DNA of 64,000 nucleotides from Polaribacter sp. L3A8. GTDB lineage: Bacteria; Bacteroidota; Bacteroidia; Flavobacteriales; Flavobacteriaceae. Position numbers and translations under genes: made by a program. The stretch is from NCBI RefSeq assembly GCF_009796785.1, contig NZ_CP047026.1:992001-1056000 (forward strand), in the 5' to 3' direction. The notes beneath the pieces were generated by a model. It was not told where the DNA came from. It saw only the letters and a list, made by a program, of their open reading frames with translations, and did not search any database. Positions 1 through 7,949 of this stretch are shown piece by piece (within the stretch, counting starts at the first letter, position 1; the number at the start of each line of letters is the position of its first letter).

Positions 1-873
1 AGGAAAGTGTCCTCTGTCATATAATTCTTTAAACGCTTTAATACCTTCTGTTTCCGTAATATTTGTTTCATTACACCAATTAACAAGTTTTTGTAATGCT
101 TCTGCAAATTTACCTCCAATATCTGATGAATCCTGATTAGAATCAGATGTAAAATGCCTAATCTTTATTTTATTTTGGTCAATATACGATAGGTGTATTG
201 CAACTGCTCTAGGTAAAAAACCTGACTCTGAATAATTATCTCCTATTGTTAGAAAATCACCAAACCCTACAAAATTATCATCTGTGTAATACTTATACTC
301 TTCCGAAAAGTCACTTACAGGAACTTGTAAATAATCTGCATTTCTATCTAGTTTTCTAAAATAATCATCTAAACTAACTCGAGTTTCTTGATTAAACTCT
401 CTATAATATCTTCTACTAGTTTTAGAAAAATAAATAAGGTTATACTTAATTTCTAAATTATCATTTAGCTGTTGGATAGCATTTTCTTCTATTTCAGAAT
501 TATGAATTAAAGTAAAACCATTATGATTTATATTGATTTTATCCGAAAATGCTAATAATTCAGGAATTCCTTGTTGTGTTTTTTTGTCTATGATAACACC
601 TATTTGAAAATTTGTATAACCTTTTAAATTTTCTTTTAAAATTTCGATAAGTCCATCTGAGGAATTAATAAAATTTCCAACTCTAGGATTTACAATAAAA
701 TTAAAATTTATTTTTTTTTCAACAAGCTCTTTCAGTGTACTGGCTAATGTACTAGAATCTTTCACAGGTTCAATTATCGGCGAAATTTTATCACTTTTAG
801 CAGACATAACCTCACTAAGTTCTCTTAGTGCTATTAATTCAAATTGTTTACCTCTTAAATATGGGAAATACAT
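1..873 (-). CDS. sce7725 family protein (beta-protein-like), partial
   Basis: Open reading frame of 291 codons that runs off the left edge, so its C-terminus is missing. It begins with ATG at 873 and reads MYFPYLRGKQFELIALREL, the opening I associate with the sce7725 family, named after a Sorangium cellulosum locus and similar to the phage T4 'beta protein' family. Further on it has SPIIEPVKDSS near residue 33, and near residue 215 a block with GFGDFLTIGD followed by PRAVAIHLSYID, also typical of that family. No signal peptide or membrane segment is visible. The start lies inside the end of the upstream sce7726-like gene (19 bp overlap), so the two are almost certainly translated together. 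The molecular function is not known to me. The family name is recalled, not searched. Confidence 0.75.
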   Translation of the reverse strand, partial: MYFPYLRGKQFELIALRELSEVMSAKSDKISPIIEPVKDSSTLASTLKELVEKKINFNFIVNPRVGNFINSSDGLIEILKENLKGYTNFQIGVIIDKKTQQGIPELLAFSDKININHNGFTLIHNSEIEENAIQQLNDNLEIKYNLIYFSKTSRRYYREFNQETRVSLDDYFRKLDRNADYLQVPVSDFSEEYKYYTDDNFVGFGDFLTIGDNYSESGFLPRAVAIHLSYIDQNKIKIRHFTSDSNQDSSDIGGKFAEALQKLVNWCNETNITETEGIKAFKELYDRGHFP

Positions 874-1739
874 AAATTACTTGGTTTATTTAGAAACGAG
901 TTTAATTCCTCATATTCAGGTTTAGATAAATTAAGTGAATAGCAAATATGTTTTAAATAACTAGGTACTCTTTTGTCTTTTAATAAATCTGGATTTTTAA
1001 GATTTCTTTTCTTTAGTACTTTTATTGCACTTTTTTGAAAATCTACAATATCAATATCATTCGCAAGATTAAAGCATTCTTTAAAAATTAAAGTGTTTGG
1101 TACTTTAGGTATTTGAATAGAATTTTCTTTTAAAGCATTAATATACTCATTTTTTCTCAAAGACTTAAATATTACAGAATGATCTAGTAAATCAATATTA
1201 GATAAAGCAGGTTTAATTTCTTTTAAACTATTCTTTTGGGTAAGTTCAATTATTCCAACTTTAGTTTCATTATATAAAGATATTAACTTTTCTATATGCT
1301 TTGAACTCGCAACAATATAAACATCAGTGGCAAATGAATAATAATCAGAAATCTGTTTTTCTAATTTCTCAAGTCCGTCAAGTTCTGTTTTAATTTCAAA
1401 AACTCTTGCTTTTCCATTGAGTAAAATAAAGTCAGCAATTGAGTTTCCTATTTTAAACTCATTTAATACTATTGTATTTTTAAGACTATATTTTTTTAAT
1501 AGTTTTTTATTTATTAGTGTATTTTTATAAACATACTCACTACGATAAGATTCCAATAATTCGTTATAAACATTATCCAATAATTCTAAATTGGTTATTG
1601 AATTAGAGAAAGTTGTATGTTTTTTAATTCTTTCAAAAGTATTAACATAGTCTTTTTTTCTAACAATTTTATTGAAATTGGCAGTTGAAAATATTTGAGA
1701 TAAACTCCTTAAACCTTCTATGTTATTGTTTATATTCAT
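855..1739 (-). CDS. sce7726 family protein, PD-(D/E)XK nuclease-like
   Basis: A 294-residue soluble protein if translation starts at the ATG at 1739. The frame stays open upstream to a TTG at 1796, but a good flavobacterial promoter element (TACCTTTG, 1746-1753) sits between the two, which favours the ATG. Residues about 100-120 read IADFILLNG then ARVFEIKTELDG, giving Asp103, Glu115 and Lys117 as a PD-(D/E)XK nuclease signature (D-x11-ExK). A QISDYY motif and a VYIVAS strand follow, as in restriction-endonuclease-like folds. The gene order, with an sce7725-like gene directly downstream and overlapping by 19 bp, fits the sce7725/sce7726 pairing I recall from NCBI protein families. The role is unknown. 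A nuclease acting in defence or conflict is plausible but unproven. The alternative is a DNA-repair nuclease. Confidence 0.72.
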   Translation of the reverse strand: MNINNNIEGLRSLSQIFSTANFNKIVRKKDYVNTFERIKKHTTFSNSITNLELLDNVYNELLESYRSEYVYKNTLINKKLLKKYSLKNTIVLNEFKIGNSIADFILLNGKARVFEIKTELDGLEKLEKQISDYYSFATDVYIVASSKHIEKLISLYNETKVGIIELTQKNSLKEIKPALSNIDLLDHSVIFKSLRKNEYINALKENSIQIPKVPNTLIFKECFNLANDIDIVDFQKSAIKVLKKRNLKNPDLLKDKRVPSYLKHICYSLNLSKPEYEELNSFLNKPSNLCISHI

Positions 1740-1745
1740 TGTTTT

Positions 1746-1753
1746 CAAAGGTA
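1746..1753 (-). promoter_or_regulatory. Candidate -7 promoter element of the sce7726/sce7725 pair
   Basis: On the minus strand this reads TACCTTTG, an exact match to the Bacteroidota TAnnTTTG element. It lies 6 nt before the ATG at 1739, so the transcript would be almost leaderless. No convincing TTG -33 element was found at 17-23 nt. A second match, TAAGTTTG at 1798-1805, lies further upstream. Confidence 0.4.
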
Positions 1754-1975
1754 CAAAAAACCATTTTGATCTTGTTCTATTTTGATTTATTTCCAATCAA
1801 ACTTAATTCAAAAACTATAATTTTAATTAAAGTTAACAATAATACTAGAATTAAGTTAGTTTTTTTACTCTAAAAAATCAATTATTAAACAACTCTGTTT
1901 ATCAACATTTAAATAACACTCTTTTAAAGTAAACCTATCTTTTTACAAAAACAACACCCCCACAAAACAATAACA

Positions 1976-2025
1976 AAAAAAACTCCAATTTAACTGTAAC
2001 CATTACAGAAATTAGAGGTTTTTAT
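1976..2025 (-). terminator. Rho-independent terminator downstream of the MarC gene
   Basis: A perfect inner stem CTGTAA/TTACAG (1994-1999 and 2003-2008) with a 3-nt loop is extended by a longer, imperfect A-rich/T-rich outer stem. On the minus strand it ends in a T tract. It separates the MarC/APC pair from the sce7726/sce7725 pair. Confidence 0.7.
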
Positions 2026-2065
2026 ATCGTTTTTACGAAGAAGTGTTTTTTATTTCACCTTTATT

Positions 2066-2683
2066 CTAAGCCAAATTAAAAGAAATTTTTATTCCTTCAA
2101 TAATCATACTTGTACCAATAATAGCAATGATTAATCCCATTATTTTACCAATTACAGAAATAACATTGTTCCCTATTTTTCGAACAATATAATCGCTTAA
2201 ACCAAAAGTAATATAGGTTAACAAGCACATAACCCCGAAAATAAGTATCACCAAACCAATGTGAATATAACTAGCATCAGACACAAAGTTCATGGCAGTT
2301 ACAATGGTTCCTGGTCCTGCTAAAATAGGAATCGCTAAAGGCGAAACCGCAATGTTTTCATCAATGTCTATACTTTTTAGATGCTTTATATTCGATTTCT
2401 TTGATTGTAACATTTCGAAACCAACAAAAAAGATTAAAATACCACCTGTAATCTTAAAGGCAGGAATCGTTATTCCAAATAACTCGAAAATAAATTTTCC
2501 TAAAACCACAAAAACAGTAACAATAATAAAAGCGATTATAACAGCCCGTTTATTTATTCTTTGCTTAGTTTCTTTACTTGCTCCGTCTAATAAAGTTAAG
2601 AAAATTGGTAAATTAGAAACCGGATTCATAATGGCTAAAAAACCGGTAAATACAGTAATTGAAAACGTTAAAAGATTATCCAT
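2066..2683 (-). CDS. MarC family integral membrane protein
   Basis: A 205-residue, very hydrophobic protein with about six membrane segments. It opens with a MarC/UPF0056 pattern: FLAIMNPVSNLPIF near residues 16-29, then GGILIFFVGFEML, and PLAIPILAGPGT near residue 115. The last is the conserved loop of the family. MarC proteins are inner-membrane proteins of unclear transport function; the old link to multiple antibiotic resistance was not upheld. The start codon directly abuts the stop codon of the upstream APC permease gene (no intervening base), so the two form a translationally coupled pair. A strong terminator follows the gene. Confidence 0.88.
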   Translation of the reverse strand: MDNLLTFSITVFTGFLAIMNPVSNLPIFLTLLDGASKETKQRINKRAVIIAFIIVTVFVVLGKFIFELFGITIPAFKITGGILIFFVGFEMLQSKKSNIKHLKSIDIDENIAVSPLAIPILAGPGTIVTAMNFVSDASYIHIGLVILIFGVMCLLTYITFGLSDYIVRKIGNNVISVIGKIMGLIIAIIGTSMIIEGIKISFNLA

Positions 2684-3961
2684 TTATTTTTTTTCTGTTT
2701 TTTTATAAATCCATTCCGCTATAAAACAAAACCCTATAATTGAAATAGAAATGAGTACTCCCAATAGATTCGTTTCGTACTGTTGGTTTATTAAAATAAT
2801 GGTGGCAAGCATACATAAAACAAAACCCATTAACGGAATTACTTTATTGCTTCCTGTGTTTTTAGACAATCTAAAACCAACAAAATTTACAATACCAAAA
2901 ATAAGTAAAAACCCAACACTACCTGCTGTAGAGATACTTTCTAAATCGAGAATATTTACAAGAATTAAAGTAGCAATGGCGGTTACCAATAACCCAATAG
3001 GTTGGTTCCATAATTTTGCTAAAAAATGATGATCTAGCTCGTCTTCTTCTGCAATTTCATAATTTACACGGCTAGCACCTAATAAAGAAGCATTTATTGC
3101 CGAAAACGTAGAAATTAAAGCGGCCACCGTAATTATAGAAAAACCAATTTGTCCTAACATTGGTTTTGCGGCTTCTGCCAAAACATAATCTTCTGCAGTA
3201 GCAATTTTTGAAAAAGGAAGAGAACCTACCGTAACAATTGCAATAATAATGTACAAAATAATAACAAAAATAACCGAGATGTAATAAGCTCTAGAAATAT
3301 TTTTTTCTGGATTGATAATATCAGGCGCTGCATTTGCTATTAACTCAAAGCCTTCGTAGGCCACAAAAATAACCATTCCGCCAGCAAATAATTTAATAGG
3401 AGCTTCCCAATTAGTCACTGCCAATTGCGTCAGTTCTGGATTTCCTATTAACCCGTAACCTCCAATAAAAATAAAGGCCACTAAAATTATCAGTTTAATA
3501 ACAACAGCATAAGCTTCTATTTTACCAACCACAGCAACACTATAATAATTTATTACAGTTGCCAAAACAATGATACCACTGGCATAAATATGAAAATCGA
3601 TGGTTTTATGGGGTGTAATTTCTAATAAATTAGGCGCATAAGAACCAAACGCAGAAGCATAAAGAGAAAGCATTATAATATAACTTACCCATAAAAGATT
3701 ATTAATTGCACCACTAAACACCGTTTTACCAAACCCTTGGTTGATAAACTTTACCGTTCCTCCCCTATTTGGGTACGCTATTGATAGTTTTACGTAACTG
3801 TAAGAGGTTATTAAAGCCAAAATTCCTGCCAATAAAAAAGCAATAGGTGTTCCTCCTTTTGCGAGTGATACCGCAAGACCAAGAACTGCAAAAATTCCAC
3901 CACCTACCATTCCGCCTACGCCAATAGATATTGCTTCTTTTAATCCTATTTTTTTGTTCAT
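2684..3961 (-). CDS. APC-superfamily amino acid permease
   Basis: A 425-residue membrane protein with about twelve predicted helices. The N-terminus has the APC signature: GLKEAISIGVGGMVGGGIFA (residues 6-25), with the glycine-rich unwound first helix that binds the substrate backbone. A second family feature, VAYEGFELIANAAPDI, lies near residue 200. It is expected to move an amino acid across the inner membrane with H+ or Na+; the substrate cannot be read from the sequence. It is followed without a gap by the MarC gene. The copper genes upstream end in their own terminator, so this pair is probably transcribed separately. Confidence 0.88.
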   Translation of the reverse strand: MNKKIGLKEAISIGVGGMVGGGIFAVLGLAVSLAKGGTPIAFLLAGILALITSYSYVKLSIAYPNRGGTVKFINQGFGKTVFSGAINNLLWVSYIIMLSLYASAFGSYAPNLLEITPHKTIDFHIYASGIIVLATVINYYSVAVVGKIEAYAVVIKLIILVAFIFIGGYGLIGNPELTQLAVTNWEAPIKLFAGGMVIFVAYEGFELIANAAPDIINPEKNISRAYYISVIFVIILYIIIAIVTVGSLPFSKIATAEDYVLAEAAKPMLGQIGFSIITVAALISTFSAINASLLGASRVNYEIAEEDELDHHFLAKLWNQPIGLLVTAIATLILVNILDLESISTAGSVGFLLIFGIVNFVGFRLSKNTGSNKVIPLMGFVLCMLATIILINQQYETNLLGVLISISIIGFCFIAEWIYKKTEKK

Positions 3962-4028
3962 TTGTGGTGATTTAAAGTATAAAGGTAAATTTTATTAAAG
4001 GATTCAGTATCAAATTTCCTTATAAAAT

Positions 4029-4064
4029 AAAAGCTCAAAACAACGTAATTGTGTTTTGAGCCTT
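4029..4064 (-). terminator. Terminator of the copper gene transcript
   Basis: Inverted repeat AAAGCTCAAAAC ... GTTTTGAGCCTTT with an 11-nt loop, followed on the minus strand by a T-rich run. It lies between the end of the CopZ-like gene and the APC permease gene. Confidence 0.7.
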
Positions 4065-4118
4065 TATGCTTCTTTGCACTATAAATAGAACTTACTTATT
4101 CTTCTTTTTAATTTCTTA

Positions 4119-4328
4119 TTAAATTTCTTCAATTTCGAAACCTACACTTTTTACAGCTTCTATTACACTGTTTTTATCTTCATCATCTAAAGTTACTTCT
4201 AAAATTTTATCATCGTGTTCTAAATCTACTTTCCATAAATCTACGTTATCTAAATTATTTAACGCAGGGGTTACAGATTTAATGCAACTTCCACAATGGA
4301 TATTTGTTTTGTATTTTACGGTTGTCAT
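4119..4328 (-). CDS. CopZ-like heavy-metal-associated (HMA) domain protein
   Basis: A 69-residue single-domain protein. The Cu(I) site is the CxxC in NIHCGSCIKS (residues 9-18), followed by a conserved hydrophobic pattern and the final strand VIEAVKSVGFEIEEI. This is the ferredoxin-like HMA fold of small cytoplasmic copper chaperones. The CxxC is preceded by His rather than the usual Met-Thr or Met-His context, which is common in Bacteroidota homologues. It lies 12 bp after the CopA-type ATPase gene on the same strand and presumably hands Cu(I) to that pump. No signal peptide is present, which fits a cytoplasmic role. Confidence 0.88.
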   Translation of the reverse strand: MTTVKYKTNIHCGSCIKSVTPALNNLDNVDLWKVDLEHDDKILEVTLDDEDKNSVIEAVKSVGFEIEEI

Positions 4329-4340
4329 CTTTTTTTATTT

Positions 4341-6554
4341 TTAATTAATATTTTTATTTTTTAGTCTTAAACTGTTAGAGAGTACAGATATAGAACTCAT
4401 AGACATTGCAGCCCCAGCAATCATTGGGTTTAATAAAAATCCGTTGATGGGATACAATGCTCCTGCTGCAATAGGAATGGCAATAAGGTTGTAAATAAAT
4501 GCCCAGAATAAATTCTGTTTGATGGTTTTCATCGTTGCTTTAGATAATTGAATCGCTTTAGAAATCTGTTTTAAATCGGAATGCATTAACGTGATTCCTG
4601 CACTTTCCATAGCAATATCTGTTCCGCTTCCCATAGCAATCCCAACATCTGCTTGTGCCAAAGCGTGCGAGTCATTAATTCCATCTCCGGCCATCGCAAC
4701 CACTTTTCCTTCTGCTTGTAGTTTTTTAACAAAAGCACCTTTGTCTGCAGGCATTACATTGGCTTGGTAGTTTTTTATCCCAACTTTGTTGGCAATTGCT
4801 TTTGCAGTTTGCTCATTATCGCCAGTTAACATATGTATTTCTATGCCCATTTGTTGTAATTTCTGTATCGCAGCAAGCGTTGTTTCTTTTACTTTATCGG
4901 CTACTGCAATAATACCAACTACGGTATTTTTATGCGCTACATACACCACTGTTTTTGCTTCTGATTTTAAACTATTTGCTTTCGTACTCAATTGGGTAGG
5001 AATTGTAATTTCCTTTTGAACCATTAAACTCTCATTCCCTATTCTATATAGTTCGTTTTTATAGGTTGCTTCTGCTCCTAAACCAGTAATACTTGTAAAA
5101 GAATCGATAGGAACATTTTCTTTATCTATCGTTTTTAAATGTGCCACAATTGCTTCTGCAATAGGATGCTCTGATTCTGATTCTATGGCAAATACTACTT
5201 TTTCTAGTTCGGTAGAAACTGTATTTTTATCCCAAATTAAATCGGTTACTTTTGGTTTTCCTTCGGTGATGGTTCCTGTTTTGTCTAATATTAAAGTATC
5301 AATTTTATAAGCCGTTTCTAATGCTTGCGCGTCTTTTATTAAAATTCCTTGTTGTGCTCCTTTACCAATACCCACCATTAAAGCGGTTGGAGTTGCCAAA
5401 CCTAAAGCACACGGACAAGCAATAATTAAAACAGTAATTGGTGTTAATAATGCGTAGGTTATAGAAGGATCTGGCCCTAAGAAATACCATAAAACGGAAG
5501 TCACTATTGCTAAACCAATTACAATAGGCACAAATATACCTGCAATTTTATCTGCCAATTTCTGAATAGCAGGCTTGCTAGATTGTGCTTCTTCTACCAA
5601 TTTAATAATTTGAGATAGTAAAGTTTCATCACCAATTTTAGTAGCAATAATTCTTAAAGATCCTTTCTGATTGATAGTACCTGCAAAAACTTTGCTTCCC
5701 TTCATTTTTTCTACCGGAATCGGTTCTCCAGAAATCATGCTTTCATCTATAAAAGAAGTTCCCTTTTTTACTTTTCCGTCTACAGGAATTTTATCTCCAG
5801 GTTTTAAGATAATGAGTTCTCCTTTTAGAATTTCATCATAAGAGATTACTTTTTCTTCGCCATTTCTAATTGCGGTTACTTTTTTAGGTTTTAAACCCAT
5901 TAATTTTTTAATGGCAGAAGAAGTTTTACTTTTTGCTTTTTCTTCAAAAAAACGTCCTAATAAAATTAACGTAATAATAATTACTGCCGATTCGAAATAC
6001 ACATGAGGTACCAAACCTTTGCTTAAAAAATACTGCGGATTTACGGTATTAAACACACTAAACAAAAAGGCAATTCCGGTACTTAGTGCCACCAATGTAT
6101 CCATATTTGTAGAAAAACTCTTTAACCTTTTCCATGCAATGGTGTAAAACTCTGCACCACTATAAAATAAAACAGGCAGTGCAAGCGCCATCATAATCCA
6201 ATTTTCATACGGTATTTTACCTATTAAAAACATAGACATGATAAAAATAGGCACCGAAAAGATTGCAGCGAAAATCAACTTCTTTTTAAGGGTTGCTAAT
6301 CTTTTTGCTTCTAAGGCTTCAAACTCTTTTTTAGTATCTTCTTTTGTGCCTAAAATCAATTTAAAACCTATTTCTTTAACTTTATTCCCAATAGTTTCCA
6401 ACGGAATAATATTCTCGTCATATGAAATGGTCACCGATTGATTTGGGTAATTTACAGCAACGTCAAGAATTCCTTTTTGTGGTTTTAAGTAAGATTCAAT
6501 ACTGATAGCACATGATGCACACGTCATACCAGCTACTTTATATTCTTCTTTCAT
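4341..6554 (-). CDS. copA: Copper-exporting P1B-type ATPase (CopA)
   Basis: A 737-residue heavy-metal-translocating P-type ATPase. It has one N-terminal HMA domain with GMTCASC (residues 9-15). The translocation motif ACPCALGLATP has its CPC at about 380-382, diagnostic of Cu(I)/Ag(I) pumps. The phosphorylation motif DKTGTIT is at 424-430, with TGD and MAGDGIND near 575-640 and the SEHPIAEAI motif of the nucleotide-binding domain in between. About eight membrane helices are present. It exports Cu(I) from the cytoplasm using ATP. The CopZ-like chaperone gene follows 12 bp downstream. An AraC-type regulator with a CxxC-bearing head lies directly upstream, and a palindrome overlaps the probable promoter, so copper-dependent control is likely. 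Confidence 0.96.
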   Translation of the reverse strand: MKEEYKVAGMTCASCAISIESYLKPQKGILDVAVNYPNQSVTISYDENIIPLETIGNKVKEIGFKLILGTKEDTKKEFEALEAKRLATLKKKLIFAAIFSVPIFIMSMFLIGKIPYENWIMMALALPVLFYSGAEFYTIAWKRLKSFSTNMDTLVALSTGIAFLFSVFNTVNPQYFLSKGLVPHVYFESAVIIITLILLGRFFEEKAKSKTSSAIKKLMGLKPKKVTAIRNGEEKVISYDEILKGELIILKPGDKIPVDGKVKKGTSFIDESMISGEPIPVEKMKGSKVFAGTINQKGSLRIIATKIGDETLLSQIIKLVEEAQSSKPAIQKLADKIAGIFVPIVIGLAIVTSVLWYFLGPDPSITYALLTPITVLIIACPCALGLATPTALMVGIGKGAQQGILIKDAQALETAYKIDTLILDKTGTITEGKPKVTDLIWDKNTVSTELEKVVFAIESESEHPIAEAIVAHLKTIDKENVPIDSFTSITGLGAEATYKNELYRIGNESLMVQKEITIPTQLSTKANSLKSEAKTVVYVAHKNTVVGIIAVADKVKETTLAAIQKLQQMGIEIHMLTGDNEQTAKAIANKVGIKNYQANVMPADKGAFVKKLQAEGKVVAMAGDGINDSHALAQADVGIAMGSGTDIAMESAGITLMHSDLKQISKAIQLSKATMKTIKQNLFWAFIYNLIAIPIAAGALYPINGFLLNPMIAGAAMSMSSISVLSNSLRLKNKNIN

Positions 6555-6575
6555 GCTATCACTTTTATTGTACTA

Positions 6576-6583
6576 CAAAAGTA
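6576..6583 (-). promoter_or_regulatory. Candidate -7 promoter element of copA
   Basis: Minus-strand TACTTTTG, an exact TAnnTTTG match, 21 nt before the copA start codon. It overlaps the edge of the palindrome at 6581-6595. Confidence 0.5.
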
Positions 6584-6595
6584 CAGCTACTGTAC
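6581..6595. promoter_or_regulatory. Candidate copper-regulator operator (palindrome)
   Basis: A perfect inverted repeat GTACAG-CTA-CTGTAC sits next to the -7 element of copA, in the gap between the AraC/HMA regulator and copA. The TACA...TGTA half-sites resemble the cop-box style of copper operators, but with a 5-nt centre instead of 2. The protein that binds it is inferred, not known. Confidence 0.5.
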
Positions 6596-6654
6596 ACCAA
6601 ATTTGTTACAGAATTATGAGTATCATTTGTATAATTCTGATTTAATGATTTTAC

Positions 6655-7224
6655 TTAAAGCGAATCTAAAGATTGATGCTTGGGATCTTTCATCTTTTTA
6701 AACTGAGAAGGAGACATACCTGTTTCTTTTTTAAACTGCGCAGAAAGATGTGCTACACTGCTATAATTCATTTGAATAGCAATTTCTGAAAGCGAATATT
6801 CTTTGTAAAAAAGGAGTTCTTTTACATGTTCTATTTTCTGTTTTAAAATAAAACGTTCTATAGTAATCCCTTCTACAGAAGAAAAAAGCCTACTAAGAGA
6901 AGCATAATCATGCTGTAATTCATCAGAAATATAATCTGAAAAATTGATATTTAAAGGTTCTTTAGAGTGATGTACTTGTGCAATTATTAAGGCTTTAATT
7001 TGCGTTATAATTTTTTGATTCTTATCCTCTAACAACTCAAAACCTCTTTCTTTTAAACGCGTACCCAATGCTAATTTTAAAGCATCATTTATTACTGTAG
7101 TACTTTCTAACTTCCCTAACTGAAGGTGTTGAATAGAGATCTGTAAATCTGCACAAATTTCTTTTACCACATCAACACAACGTGGACAAACCATGTTTTT
7201 TATATAGATTGTATCTGTGTCCAT
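6655..7224 (-). CDS. AraC-family regulator with HMA-like CxxC head
   Basis: A 189-residue protein in two parts. Residues 1-75 look like a heavy-metal-associated domain: IYIKNMVCPRCVDVV with Cys13 and Cys16 in the CxxC position of copper chaperones. Residues about 85-185 are an AraC/XylS DNA-binding domain with two helix-turn-helix units; the second reads SLSEIAIQMNYSSVAHLSAQ and ends in FKKETGMSPSQFKK. The gene lies directly upstream of copA and copZ. I infer a cytoplasmic copper sensor controlling the pump. It lies 37 bp after the KtrA-like gene on the same strand, so it may be co-transcribed with the potassium genes. The metal and target genes are not proven. Confidence 0.85.
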   Translation of the reverse strand: MDTDTIYIKNMVCPRCVDVVKEICADLQISIQHLQLGKLESTTVINDALKLALGTRLKERGFELLEDKNQKIITQIKALIIAQVHHSKEPLNINFSDYISDELQHDYASLSRLFSSVEGITIERFILKQKIEHVKELLFYKEYSLSEIAIQMNYSSVAHLSAQFKKETGMSPSQFKKMKDPKHQSLDSL

Positions 7225-7261
7225 TTTTAGATTTTAAAGAGTAATTAGGGTTTATTTTTGA

Positions 7262-7945
7262 TTATTTATTGGTAAATTTTCTTAAATCTTTATTAGCACC
7301 ATAGATTACTAAAATATCATTTTCACTTAAAACGGTATCTGGTGCAATTACACCTTGCACCTGTTCTTCGTTTCTAGATTTACCAACAAGAGATTTTACT
7401 TTTCTTTTTTTAATGGTGGTTAACGCTAAGATATTGTATTTTCTACGAAGCTGAATTTCCTTAATAGTGCTACCAATATATCTTTCAGGTATATTTACCT
7501 CAATAATGCTAAAATCTGCACTCAACTCAAAAGAATCAACCACATTTGTTAAACATAATTTTTTAGCCCAACGCTCTGCAGATTCTTCTTCTGGATGCAC
7601 TATTTCTTCAATACCAATGGCGTTTAAAACTTTTTCGTGCAAAGGATTTATCGCCCTACTAATTAATCGTTTTACTTGAAAATTTTTAAACAATGCCGTT
7701 GTCATAACATTAGCTCCTTGATCTTGCCCAAAGGCGATAATAACCACATCGGTATCACTTAATGGCAATCCAGAAACGGTAGATTCATCCGTAGCATCCA
7801 TACAAATAGTATGAGAAATTCTTTCTTTATACAATTCAACTTTTGCCATATTGCTATCTATCCCAATAACTTCATTTCCTTGCGTAGTTAGTTTTTCTGC
7901 CAATGGAGCACCAAAATTTCCGAGTCCTACAATAATATATTTCAT
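7262..7945 (-). CDS. KtrA/TrkA-type potassium channel regulatory subunit
   Basis: A 227-residue cytoplasmic RCK protein. The N-terminal Rossmann domain begins YIIVGLGNFGAPLAEKL (GxGxxG at residues 7-12), with an acidic GIDSN at the end of the second strand that contacts NAD or ATP ribose. The C-terminal RCK_C domain spans about 140-227 (EVNIPERYIGSTIKEIQL ... ENDILVIYGANKD). It gates the ion-conducting subunit encoded 4 bp upstream. One RCK unit rather than two fits the Ktr type. Confidence 0.92.
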   Translation of the reverse strand: MKYIIVGLGNFGAPLAEKLTTQGNEVIGIDSNMAKVELYKERISHTICMDATDESTVSGLPLSDTDVVIIAFGQDQGANVMTTALFKNFQVKRLISRAINPLHEKVLNAIGIEEIVHPEEESAERWAKKLCLTNVVDSFELSADFSIIEVNIPERYIGSTIKEIQLRRKYNILALTTIKKRKVKSLVGKSRNEEQVQGVIAPDTVLSENDILVIYGANKDLRKFTNK

Positions 7946-7949
7946 AATA

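Noticed and set aside
1739..1796. Longer sce7726-like protein starting at TTG 1796
   Set aside because: The extension contains a good promoter element (TACCTTTG) and gives a Trp/Phe/Arg-rich stretch; ATG at 1739 is a better start.
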